Part shown: positions 33,741 to 42,007 of the stretch, piece after piece
How positions within the stretch are numbered: the first letter of the stretch is position 1
How the letters are laid out: each line of letters opens with the position of its first letter
NCBI RefSeq assembly: GCF_004365655.1
Contig: NZ_SOEO01000002.1
Span: 124,001-188,000, forward strand
DNA length: 64,000 bases
Direction of reading: 5' to 3'
Source: Epilithonimonas xixisoli
GTDB taxonomy: Bacteria > Bacteroidota > Bacteroidia > Flavobacteriales > Weeksellaceae
Position numbers and translations under genes: made by a program
Notes under the pieces: generated by a model
Told to the model about the DNA's origin: nothing
The model's database searches: none
What the model saw: only the letters and a program-made list of their open reading frames with translations

Positions 33741-34907
33741 TTAAATTTGTGAATTTAATAAAGAATCAATTTCATTTTGAACGATTTCAAAATTAGTTTT
33801 GTCACTACCTAGTTCTCCAAAATAATTTTTCACAATTTCATCATAGGATGTTTTATCAACTTCCAGATTATTAAGAGGTGGCAAATTGGAAGATTCTGAG
33901 TTCATGACTAATGTATGAATTTTTGTTGCATAAATATCCATATAATCTATCATATATTGTAACGCAGAGCTTTTGAATAAACTCGGTGTATGAAAAAATA
34001 GGACTGGTTTATGAGAAAACAAGGCATAGTCTATTGATATACTTAGATGCGTAATCAGTAATTTACAATGTTTTATAAGATTTAAAGTCTGTCCGGCTAT
34101 TACTTTTCTACTGCCAAATTCAGTACTATAATTTGCTTTCGGATGCGCCGCTATCACCACTTCGAAACCATACTGTTTCTCAATTTTATCAAAAAAATGA
34201 TTTAGCTCTTTAAAGTAGTTGGTTGGATTGATAAATTCTGAACCTTTATTTCTTGCTTGCAAATCAGGGTGAAATGGAAGGTAGATATCGTTAAATACAA
34301 TGTAATCTTTTTCTAAAATAGCTGGCTCATTCTTCCTTAGGTTGTATTCTTCCAAGTCAAAATAATTGATTGTAATCATTTTTTTCGATTTTGGAAAATT
34401 GGAGTCATTTTGTCCGGTTTTAAAAGTGATGTGGGACTGGGTGATCTTGTTGATCCTTTTACTAAAAAGCTTTACAAAAAGAGCGAATTTTACATAACTA
34501 ATACTCTTGTATCTTTTTACTCTTTGGATTGTCTGTATTGTATTTCTTTTATACAAGTTAACAGCAGGATTTGTATAGTAGCTTAATCTTCCCCATATTA
34601 ACTTAAGGTTATATAGATATTTAAAAATAAAATAAGTATTTCTATTAAAATGCAATTCTACAAAAACAAAGGTATTGCTGGCATCAATAGATCTGAGCAT
34701 TTTTTTTATTTCTTTCTTTGTATCTAGATAAAATGCTAACTCTGACTTTGTTGTATTTGTATAATGTACGGCATTTGGCGGTGAAATAAAATTGGTCAGA
34801 CTGTAGTGCTTGACATTGTACCCACGACTTAAAAATTCTTCTACAAAAAAATTTCTTTTTCTAATCAAAGAAAATGGTTCTGTATCAATTATTATAATAT
34901 TATTCAA
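33741..34907 (-). CDS. Unassigned GT-B-like capsule protein
   Basis: I do not recognise the family of this 388-residue protein with certainty. It has no signal peptide or membrane segment. Its C-terminal half has FEVVIAAHPKANY, followed by LNLIKHCKLLITHLSISIDYALFSHKPVLFFHTP. This resembles the HP motif and the S/T-x3-D-A donor-phosphate motif of GT-B enzymes such as polysialyl- and capsule glycerophosphotransferases. The N-terminal half begins MNNIIIIDTEPFSLIRKRNFFVEEF like a Rossmann strand. It sits between wzx (4-base overlap) and a GT4 gene, so a transferase role in the repeat unit is likely. Very AT-rich. Confidence 0.6.
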   Translation of the reverse strand: MNNIIIIDTEPFSLIRKRNFFVEEFLSRGYNVKHYSLTNFISPPNAVHYTNTTKSELAFYLDTKKEIKKMLRSIDASNTFVFVELHFNRNTYFIFKYLYNLKLIWGRLSYYTNPAVNLYKRNTIQTIQRVKRYKSISYVKFALFVKLFSKRINKITQSHITFKTGQNDSNFPKSKKMITINYFDLEEYNLRKNEPAILEKDYIVFNDIYLPFHPDLQARNKGSEFINPTNYFKELNHFFDKIEKQYGFEVVIAAHPKANYSTEFGSRKVIAGQTLNLIKHCKLLITHLSISIDYALFSHKPVLFFHTPSLFKSSALQYMIDYMDIYATKIHTLVMNSESSNLPPLNNLEVDKTSYDEIVKNYFGELGSDKTNFEIVQNEIDSLLNSQI

Positions 34908-36340
34908 GGCTTACTTTTAATTTTAGGGATGTATTTTGATAGAGGAAAAATTTTATTTATGAAATAAATTAATAAGCCCAAAATAACACTTATGCACAAT
35001 ATCCATATTTTAACTATGATATCAAACTCTACAATGTAAGATAGTAAACAAGTCAACGCTAAAGTTACTGCAAGCCAAAATATAGGATAATGTTGTGTCC
35101 CATTATTATCTTTAAATTCTTTAATGAAAAATCCAGAATATCCCATGTACATTAGCGATAAAAACATCGCTATTACAGCACCCATTATCCCTAAAAAATA
35201 AATTAAGATAAAATTTAAAGCTACCGAAAGAATCGCAGCTATAGTTGTAACTTTCAACAAGGCTTTGGTTTTTTCCACATAAAATAATCTTTGATTTGCG
35301 GCAACATACATAGGTCTATAGTTATATGCCATAATTATTAACACAGCATAGGTGTAAATATTTTCTAATCCTTTACTCCTAATAAGCAATGGCAACCATT
35401 CTTTACTAAACAGTGACATAATTGAGGTGATAAATAATACGCTTATAATCACCGTAAAATTTAGTTGTCGCTCAGTTTTCCTATCATTATTCTTGTAGCA
35501 TTGCAATAGCATCGGACCTACTGCTTGATTTGAAGCTGCTACGCCTGAAGCCATTAAATTTCCAGGTATTTGAGCAGCATTATATATGCCTATTTGCGGC
35601 GTGGGTACTGCTAAAATTTTTAGGATAACTTTATCAAAACTATTTAAAAAATAGCTACTATAGTAATGTGGCAGCGTTGGCAAAGCAATTTTCAATGATT
35701 TTAAAATTGTTCTTCTTTTAAAATTGAAAATTGGATTTAAGCCATAACGGAAATTTAAAGGCACAAAGTAACTAACTTGATAAAGAACTGAAGAAATTGC
35801 TGCACTTGTGAACCATCCCATATATCCCATCCGCAGGTACTTAATAAAATATAAATTTAATGCAAGGACGATGAAACCAATTGTTACCGAACGCGTAACT
35901 ATATTAATGGGCTTTTGCTTGAGCTGGTAATACAAACTTCCTATTGTTGCAGAGGCTCCAAAACAGACTAGCGGTAGGACATTCAGTATAATTATCCAGA
36001 TGCGATTAACTTCTGCTTCCTTTGGAATAAAGAACCATATTACCACTCCAATAATCACTGCATAAACTAAATTCCAGAGCATCATGAAAGCGTAAATCTG
36101 ACGCCAAAGCCATTTAAATTGACCTGGTGATTTGTAAAATGAATTTGAAAGAATCATATTTAATCCTAATCCCTGAAAAACAGAGATAGCACCTACAACA
36201 GCTGTCACAACTCCAGCAACTCCATAATCAAGAGGAGATAAAAAAGGTGTTGTAAGTGGTAAGATAAAAATCTGCGCAACTTTGACTATCTGAGGTGCAA
36301 ATCCATAAATTGCAGTATGGGAAAATAACTTCTTAATCAT
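34904..36340 (-). CDS. Wzx-type oligosaccharide flippase
   Basis: The 478-residue protein has about 12-14 transmembrane helices and starts MIKKLFSHTAIYGFAPQIVKVAQIFILPLTTPFLSPLDYGVAGVV. That is the usual opening of polysaccharide-biosynthesis (Wzx/MOP superfamily) flippases. It would move undecaprenyl-diphosphate-linked repeat units across the inner membrane before Wzy polymerises them. Overlaps legF by 4 bases upstream and the GT-B-like gene by 4 downstream. It is the only flippase in the locus. Confidence 0.9.
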   Translation of the reverse strand: MIKKLFSHTAIYGFAPQIVKVAQIFILPLTTPFLSPLDYGVAGVVTAVVGAISVFQGLGLNMILSNSFYKSPGQFKWLWRQIYAFMMLWNLVYAVIIGVVIWFFIPKEAEVNRIWIIILNVLPLVCFGASATIGSLYYQLKQKPINIVTRSVTIGFIVLALNLYFIKYLRMGYMGWFTSAAISSVLYQVSYFVPLNFRYGLNPIFNFKRRTILKSLKIALPTLPHYYSSYFLNSFDKVILKILAVPTPQIGIYNAAQIPGNLMASGVAASNQAVGPMLLQCYKNNDRKTERQLNFTVIISVLFITSIMSLFSKEWLPLLIRSKGLENIYTYAVLIIMAYNYRPMYVAANQRLFYVEKTKALLKVTTIAAILSVALNFILIYFLGIMGAVIAMFLSLMYMGYSGFFIKEFKDNNGTQHYPIFWLAVTLALTCLLSYIVEFDIIVKIWILCISVILGLLIYFINKIFPLSKYIPKIKSKP

Positions 36341-37023
36341 TGTTCTTTTTTAGTCATTTGCCACTGTGCTAATTCAAAATCTTCTTGAGTATCAATATCA
36401 ATCGACACGTTCTTATCCATAATGTACGCATAAGAACCCTCATTATAATAATTACCTGACAAAAGCACGTCTTTTTTTAATATATATATAGCACCATTTG
36501 GATGATAAGTTGACCTAATGTCTTGTCTATTCTTTTGGTAATCATTAGAAAAAATCTCTTCGAACTTACCATCTTCAGTAATGAACTTGTGCCAGAATAT
36601 GGGATGATCTTCTTTGCAATAACTGATTACCGAGTCTGCATTTTTTTCTAAGTAAGTATCTATCGCTTCATCTATATGTTGAGCTGTACGAAGAGGACTT
36701 GTGGGTTGCAAAACTACAATTTCATTAATATCTGTATTCTCCTCAGTTTCTAATCTTTCTATAGTATAATTGTAAACATCTATTGACTTAGCATTATCAT
36801 TTGCTAAAAAATCAGGTCGCATAAAAGGGATTTCAGCCCCATAGTTCTTTGCTATCTCTGCAATTTCGGCATCGTCTGTACTTACTATCACACGTGATAT
36901 TTTTTTTGCATTTAAAGCGGCGTCAATAGTATAGGCAATCAGTGGCTTTCCATTTAATAATTTTATGTTTTTGCCAGGTAAGCCTTTGGAACCTCCTCTT
37001 GCAGGAATAATAGCAATCATCAA
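36337..37023 (-). CDS. legF: CMP-nonulosonate cytidylyltransferase (LegF/NeuA type)
   Basis: This 228-residue enzyme has the CMP-sialate synthase motif IPARGGSKGLPGKNIKLL (about 5-22), VVLQPTSPLRTAQHI near 100, and FWHKF and RSTYHPNGAIYI later. It activates a nonulosonic acid with CTP to the CMP donor. The gene context (LegC- and LegH-type enzymes) points to a legionaminic-type acid rather than plain sialic acid, hence the name LegF; the motifs cannot separate it from NeuA. Overlaps wzx by 4 bases; 1 base after the ptmE stop. Confidence 0.85.
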   Translation of the reverse strand: MMIAIIPARGGSKGLPGKNIKLLNGKPLIAYTIDAALNAKKISRVIVSTDDAEIAEIAKNYGAEIPFMRPDFLANDNAKSIDVYNYTIERLETEENTDINEIVVLQPTSPLRTAQHIDEAIDTYLEKNADSVISYCKEDHPIFWHKFITEDGKFEEIFSNDYQKNRQDIRSTYHPNGAIYILKKDVLLSGNYYNEGSYAYIMDKNVSIDIDTQEDFELAQWQMTKKEQ

Positions 37024-37024
37024 T

Positions 37025-38074
37025 TTAAAACTTTATATGTTTAATATCCTCCTGCGCCTTCTTAAAATCCTCGTGCTTCCCAATGTCCAGCCAATAGCCA
37101 TTGATAGGATAAGTAATCAGCTTATGATCCATTTCAATCACTTTTTCCATGAGATCTGTGATGTCATAGAATTCTCCTTTGGGAATCATACTCAGTAGTT
37201 TTTTCTTGATAATATAAATTCCTGCATTTGAAAAATAAGTATATCGAGGCTTTTCTTTCAGCGTTTTTACATTTTGATTTTCGTCTGTTTCTAACACGGC
37301 ATAAGGAACATCTACGTGGTATGATGTTGCAGCCACCGCCATATCTGCACCCGAATCTTTAAATGATTTGTAGAAATCTGCGAAGTCAATATTCGTCAGC
37401 AAATCACTATTCATTACCAAAACATCTTCGTGTTCAAATTCTTCAACTAACAAAACAGAACCAATTGTCCCCAACGGTTTTTCTTCTCTAAGATAATTGA
37501 CCTTGATGTTTTTCGAACTTCCATCTCCAAAATATGCTTCTAATTGCTCGCCTAAATAATTGATGCTCAAATAAACATTCTCAATTCCTACATTCGCCAA
37601 TCTGTCAATATTATATTCGATGATTGGCTTCTCTCCCACTTTCAACAAAGGTTTCGGGATCGTTTCTGTTAAAGGACGAAGTCTTTTTCCTTCTCCGCCA
37701 GCCATCAAAACAGCATCTAGAGGAAGCAATGTGCTTCTGAATCGGAAATTCAGCACATCTACAATTTGATTTTCCTTATTTAGGATTGGAATAATTTTTA
37801 TCAAATTATCCTTGAATTCTTTTAATCTTTCCTGATTGAATTCCTTGTCAAATATGAACTTAGGGTTGGGCTGAATAAAATCTGTAATCGGATTTTCAAA
37901 CCCTAAACCACGGATAAATCCTCTTCTTAAATCACCATCTGTAAGCGATCCTAAAAGTGTATTTCTATCATCTACGACAAACAATATAGCATCCGAAGCC
38001 AGTTTATCCAGATGGATAAGAGTCTCACGAACACTTTGATTTTTTGATATAAGATGTTCTTTAAATGAATCCAT
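37025..38074 (-). CDS. ptmE: CBS-domain nucleotidyltransferase, PtmE-like
   Basis: The 349-residue protein has two CBS-domain halves at the N-terminus (LISKNQSVRETLIHLDKLASDAILFVVD and SLTDGDLRRGF, about 8-55; IIPILNKENQIVDVL, about 93-107). A nucleotidyltransferase domain follows, with LMAGGEGKRLRPLTETIPKPLLKVGEKPI (about 122-150) and VMNSDLL. The layout matches Campylobacter PtmE, which makes GDP-glucosamine for legionaminic acid synthesis. Its place between legG and legF, with gaps of 1-2 bases, supports that role. Whether it uses GTP cannot be told from sequence alone. Confidence 0.78.
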   Translation of the reverse strand: MDSFKEHLISKNQSVRETLIHLDKLASDAILFVVDDRNTLLGSLTDGDLRRGFIRGLGFENPITDFIQPNPKFIFDKEFNQERLKEFKDNLIKIIPILNKENQIVDVLNFRFRSTLLPLDAVLMAGGEGKRLRPLTETIPKPLLKVGEKPIIEYNIDRLANVGIENVYLSINYLGEQLEAYFGDGSSKNIKVNYLREEKPLGTIGSVLLVEEFEHEDVLVMNSDLLTNIDFADFYKSFKDSGADMAVAATSYHVDVPYAVLETDENQNVKTLKEKPRYTYFSNAGIYIIKKKLLSMIPKGEFYDITDLMEKVIEMDHKLITYPINGYWLDIGKHEDFKKAQEDIKHIKF

Positions 38075-38076
38075 AT

Positions 38077-39234
38077 TTAGTTATTTGAATCGTAAAATTG
38101 TTTTGTTCTAAAAGCTTCTAAATTAACTTTTCTTAATTCAGTCATTATTTTTTCCGTTGTATCCCCACTCCCATAAGGGTTTACACAATTTTCAACTTTA
38201 TTTTTAAATTTTTCGGACTTTACTTTCTCAAAAGCTTCTAAAATTTCAATTTCGGAAACCTTTGTATTGATAATACTTTCTGCCTGAATTCTCCCTTTCT
38301 GTCTGTCGCCAATATTAATGGTTGCCGTTTTAAGAGAAGGAACTTCCAGAATTCCGCTGGAACTATTTCCTACCGCCGCATCACAAAACGTCACCAATGA
38401 TAAAAATCTTAGATTTCCTAATGAAGAAAACGCTCTTGCCTTATTACTATTTGTTGATACATAATCATCAATCATCTTATTAATGATTCTCCCGCCTGTA
38501 TCTGCGTTGGCTTTTGTGAAGACAAAAAAACTATCTTCCTGTTTGTCAATTGCATCAAGCAAAATTTGAAACTGTTTTTCAGGTAATTCTTTATCTAAAG
38601 TCGAAGGATGAAAAGTCACTTGATAATTGTATTTTTTGAATTGAAAGTTTAATTCTTTCTCCAATTGATCTTGACTGAGCAAAGGTAATTTTTTTACACT
38701 ATCCAAACCAATCGCTCCCACATTATGTACAAACTTTGGATTCTCGCCTAATTGAATAATCCTGTTTTTATATTCCTCTGTGGAAGCAAAATGAAAGTGG
38801 CTCATTTTGCTTATAGAATGGCGAATAGCATCATCATAAGCGCCTTCAGTAATTTCGCCACCGTGAAGATGTATTATTGGGATTGTAAAGATCAAAGCTG
38901 AGGATGCCAAGGCAAGCATTTCGTATCGGTCTCCAAGAATTACCAAAAGATCGGGATTCAAATCTCGCAAAGCATCGGAGAATCCAATCATTCCCAATCC
39001 CATCGACTTTACAATGGAGGATGCTGTATCAGATGATAAAAGCATTTCCACTTTTTTATCAATTTGGAAACCGTCTTTTTCAATTTCCTGAAAAGTCAAT
39101 CCAAATTCAGGTGAAAGATGCGCACCAGTCACCAAAATCTGCAATTGCCAGTTTGGTTCGTTTTTGATTGCCGTCATCAATGGTCTCAGTAAACCATATT
39201 CAGCACGCGTTCCTGTTGCTACACAAATTTTCAT
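38077..39234 (-). CDS. legG: NDP-sugar 2-epimerase, hydrolysing (LegG/NeuC type)
   Basis: This 385-residue protein belongs to the UDP-GlcNAc 2-epimerase family: MKICVATGTRAEYGLLRPL, LLVILGDRYEMLALASSA, IIHLHGGEITEGAYDDAIRHSISKMSH, and the C-terminal VGNSSSGILEVPSL substrate loop. The long hydrolysing type removes the nucleotide and inverts C2 to give the free manno-configured sugar that feeds the NeuB/LegI aldolase. With LegB/LegC/LegH-type genes present, the substrate is probably a 2,4-diamino-trideoxy sugar. One base separates it from legI. Confidence 0.87.
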   Translation of the reverse strand: MKICVATGTRAEYGLLRPLMTAIKNEPNWQLQILVTGAHLSPEFGLTFQEIEKDGFQIDKKVEMLLSSDTASSIVKSMGLGMIGFSDALRDLNPDLLVILGDRYEMLALASSALIFTIPIIHLHGGEITEGAYDDAIRHSISKMSHFHFASTEEYKNRIIQLGENPKFVHNVGAIGLDSVKKLPLLSQDQLEKELNFQFKKYNYQVTFHPSTLDKELPEKQFQILLDAIDKQEDSFFVFTKANADTGGRIINKMIDDYVSTNSNKARAFSSLGNLRFLSLVTFCDAAVGNSSSGILEVPSLKTATINIGDRQKGRIQAESIINTKVSEIEILEAFEKVKSEKFKNKVENCVNPYGSGDTTEKIMTELRKVNLEAFRTKQFYDSNN

Positions 39235-39235
39235 C

Positions 39236-40246
39236 TTATAATTGGATTAATTCATCTACTTTATATTCTCTGTCAGCCACTTTACCAATCACTTCATCCC
39301 ATTTCATTGGCGAAATTCCGGTTCCGGGTCTTTTGATGGTTAAATTTTCTTCTGTGAAAATTGCTCCTTTTGAAATCGATGTCAAAGCTACGATGCTTTT
39401 GCGTGCGATTTCTATATTTTTCATTTCCGATTCACTTGGCTTTTTAATTCCGTCGCCAGAAATAGCCTGTTCTATATTGCGAATGGCTTTTACCATTTCT
39501 TTCAATTGCTGAGGTTCCAAAGACGCCGCGTGGTCCGGACCTCCCATTGTGTTGTCCAATGTAAAATGTTTCTCAATCACAGAAGCTCCCAAAGCAGCAG
39601 CTGCAACCGGAACTTCAATTCCTAAAGTATGGTCGGAATATCCGATGTCTGTTCCAAACTCTTTCTGAATGGTAAGCATTGCCTTCAAATTCACATCATT
39701 CATTGGCGTTGGATATTCTGTGTTGCAATGAAGAATCGTGATGTTATCTTTTGAAATATTTTCTGCTAAAAAAACATTGATTGCAGCTTCTATGTCCTCC
39801 ATTGTACACATTCCTGTGGAAAGAATTACTTTGTTAAAAAGTTGTGCTGCTTTTCTAAGATAGGGCAGATTGGTAATTTCTCCTGAAGGAATTTTTACTA
39901 AATCTAAACCAATTTCTTTTAAATATTGTAATGAATCTAAATCAAAAGCGGTGGAAAAAAATTGAATATTTTTCTGTTTGCAATAGTCAATTAATAATTC
40001 GTGATTTTCGTGAGAAAGTTCGAGCTTCTTCAACATTTCATATTGTGAGTCTGTTGAATTGCCTGTATTTTGAATTTGATAATCCGCTTTTTTAGCAGAT
40101 TTGGAAACTAAATTTTCAGATTTAAACGTCTGAAATTTAACATAATCAACACCGGCATCTACTGCTACGTCAATTAGTTTAAAGGCATTATCTAAACTTC
40201 CATTATGATTAACACCTGCTTCGGCGATAATTAAAACTTTACTCAT
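39236..40246 (-). CDS. legI: Nonulosonic acid synthase (LegI/NeuB type)
   Basis: The 336-residue enzyme condenses a six-carbon sugar with phosphoenolpyruvate. It shows IIAEAGVNHNGSLDNAFKLIDVAVDAGVDYVKFQTF (about 5-40), ILSTGMCTMEDIE, HCNTEYPTPMNDVNL, IGYSDHTLGIEVPVAA and EKHFTLDNTMGGPDHAASLEP. The C-terminal antifreeze-like SAF domain starts after SIVALTSISKGAIFTEENLTIKRPGTGI. All are diagnostic of the NeuB family. Context suggests legionaminic acid synthase. Its stop is 1 base before legG; its start abuts legH. Confidence 0.88.
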   Translation of the reverse strand: MSKVLIIAEAGVNHNGSLDNAFKLIDVAVDAGVDYVKFQTFKSENLVSKSAKKADYQIQNTGNSTDSQYEMLKKLELSHENHELLIDYCKQKNIQFFSTAFDLDSLQYLKEIGLDLVKIPSGEITNLPYLRKAAQLFNKVILSTGMCTMEDIEAAINVFLAENISKDNITILHCNTEYPTPMNDVNLKAMLTIQKEFGTDIGYSDHTLGIEVPVAAAALGASVIEKHFTLDNTMGGPDHAASLEPQQLKEMVKAIRNIEQAISGDGIKKPSESEMKNIEIARKSIVALTSISKGAIFTEENLTIKRPGTGISPMKWDEVIGKVADREYKVDELIQL

Positions 40247-40873
40247 CTACTTCAATTTTTTTGCAGGATTTCCTGCCCAAATTTCATTATCCGGAATATC
40301 TTTAATGACTACACTTCCTGCTCCTACTGTAACTCCGTTTCCTATTTTCACGCCTTGTTTTACTACAGAATTCGCTCCGATGAAGGAATTTTCTCCAACA
40401 AATACATTTCCTGCTAAAACTGCTCCAGGTGCAATGTGTGCTCCACTTTCAATAACACATTCGTGTTCAATGATGCATCCTGTATTTAAAATACAATTGT
40501 TTCCAATTTTGGCTAAAGCATTAATGGTAACATTAGCAGCTACAAAATTTCCAACTCCAAAGGTCGCATAATTACTGATGACTGAGGAAGGATGAACAAC
40601 ATTTAATAGTATCTTTTTTTTAGATAAAATTAAATCCGCTACTTTCTGACGAATTTTGTTGTCTCCAATTCCTAAAATAAACTGGTCGATAGAATTCCAA
40701 TCAAAAGAATCACTTCCTTCGTCTCCTAAATAGTTAATTTCAAAAGGATTGAAAGTAGCCTGATTTCTTTCGCAATAATATTTCACATCCAGATTCATCT
40801 GTTTTGCTGCATCTAAAACAACAAACGAATGTCCGGAATAGCCTATGATTGCTATAGAATTTTTATCTGGCAC
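40247..40873 (-). CDS. legH: Nucleotide-sugar N-acetyltransferase, NeuD/PglD/LegH type
   Basis: The 208-residue protein has an N-terminal Rossmann-like part (IAIIGYSGHSFVVLDAAKQMN) and a C-terminal left-handed beta helix of hexapeptide repeats (NYATFGVGNFVAANVTINALAKIGNNCILNTGCIIEH, then GAVLAGNVFVGENSFIGANSVV). This is the PglD/NeuD layout. It should acetylate the 4-amino group made by LegC. A His (HECVI) near the start of the repeats fits the catalytic base. Overlaps legC by 11 bases and abuts legI. Confidence 0.83.
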   Translation of the reverse strand: MPDKNSIAIIGYSGHSFVVLDAAKQMNLDVKYYCERNQATFNPFEINYLGDEGSDSFDWNSIDQFILGIGDNKIRQKVADLILSKKKILLNVVHPSSVISNYATFGVGNFVAANVTINALAKIGNNCILNTGCIIEHECVIESGAHIAPGAVLAGNVFVGENSFIGANSVVKQGVKIGNGVTVGAGSVVIKDIPDNEIWAGNPAKKLK

Positions 40874-42005
40874 TGCTTGGTATATTTACAATTCTTTCTT
40901 CTAAAAATTCAGCATTTTTCTGTGCATCGCGTTGACAATTCGCATACATTGGAAGGCGATACATTAAATTCCAAATCGGACGTGTCATTACGCCTTGGTC
41001 ATTGGTATTTTTAAGAAATTCTTCTCTTTCAGCTTTATTATTCAGCTCAACACACATCAACCAATAATTTGCTTTTGTGTCGGCAGTTTCTTGTCTGAAT
41101 TTAATTCCTGAACCATTGAAAAACTCAGCATATTTGTTCGCTAAAATTCTTTTGTCTTCAAGAAAACCGTTTAGAGATTCTAATTGCGCACAAGCTAAAG
41201 CTGCATTCAGATTGGGCATTCTGAAATTATATCCTAATTCGTCGTGGAAAAACTCGTAAGGATGTGGTCGTTTTGCTGTGGTCGTTAAATATTTTGCTTG
41301 TGTTCCTAATTCAATATCATTTGTAACAATTGCGCCACCGCCACCGCTGGTTACCACTTTGTTTCCATTAAATGAAAAACCACTGATTAATCCGATGGTT
41401 CCTGTATGTTTTCCTTTGTAAAAACTCCCTAAAGATTCGGCAGCATCTTCTACCAACGGAATTTGCCATTTGTTGCAAACCGCCATCAATTCATCTAAAT
41501 GAACCGGAAAACCGAATGTGTGCATCGGCATACAAGCCGAAATCCTGCGACCGGTAGATTTGTTGTAGCAACCATCTTCACGAAGTTCCCCGAATTCTTC
41601 TAAAAAATCTTCGAGTGCTTTCGGCGAAAGTCCCATTGTATCTAAATCTACATCTACAAACACCGGAATTGCATTATTATAAACAATTGCATTGGCTGTA
41701 GCGATGAAAGTAAGTGCTTGAGTGATGACTTCTTCGTCTTTTTTCACACCTGCCAATCGCAAAGCCACCTGCAACGATGCTGAACCATTGACTACTGCAA
41801 CAGATTTTGCTGCACCAGTAATGTCCTGCATCATATTTTCGAATTGGTCAACAAATGCACCTACGGAAGAAACGAAAGTAGAATCAATTGTTTCTGCTAA
41901 ATATTTTTTTTCATTGCCTCTGAATCGCGGTTCGTGAAGCGGAATGAATTGATCTGAATTGAAATGTTCTCTTACAAAAGAGACCATATTTTGAATATTC
42001 TCCAT
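40863..42005 (-). CDS. legC: PLP-dependent sugar aminotransferase, LegC family
   Basis: The protein has 380 residues and belongs to the DegT/DnrJ/EryC1 aminotransferases. N-terminal FIPLHEPRFRGNEKKYLAETIDSTFVSSVGAFVDQFE is characteristic of the LegC group. VNGSASLQVALRLAGV follows, and the PLP-binding lysine lies in SGFSFNGNKVVTSGGGGAIVTND. It transfers an amino group to C4 of the 4-keto-6-deoxy sugar made by the dehydratase upstream (2-base gap). This enzyme marks the pathway as legionaminic/bacillosamine-type rather than plain sialic acid. Confidence 0.88.
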   Translation of the reverse strand: MENIQNMVSFVREHFNSDQFIPLHEPRFRGNEKKYLAETIDSTFVSSVGAFVDQFENMMQDITGAAKSVAVVNGSASLQVALRLAGVKKDEEVITQALTFIATANAIVYNNAIPVFVDVDLDTMGLSPKALEDFLEEFGELREDGCYNKSTGRRISACMPMHTFGFPVHLDELMAVCNKWQIPLVEDAAESLGSFYKGKHTGTIGLISGFSFNGNKVVTSGGGGAIVTNDIELGTQAKYLTTTAKRPHPYEFFHDELGYNFRMPNLNAALACAQLESLNGFLEDKRILANKYAEFFNGSGIKFRQETADTKANYWLMCVELNNKAEREEFLKNTNDQGVMTRPIWNLMYRLPMYANCQRDAQKNAEFLEERIVNIPSSAR

Positions 42006-42007
42006 TG

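Noticed and set aside
36337-40246. Plain sialic acid (Neu5Ac) pathway
   Set aside because: neuA, neuB and neuC-type genes alone would fit, but the LegC aminotransferase, 4,6-dehydratase and PtmE-like genes in the same operon favour a legionaminic-type product.
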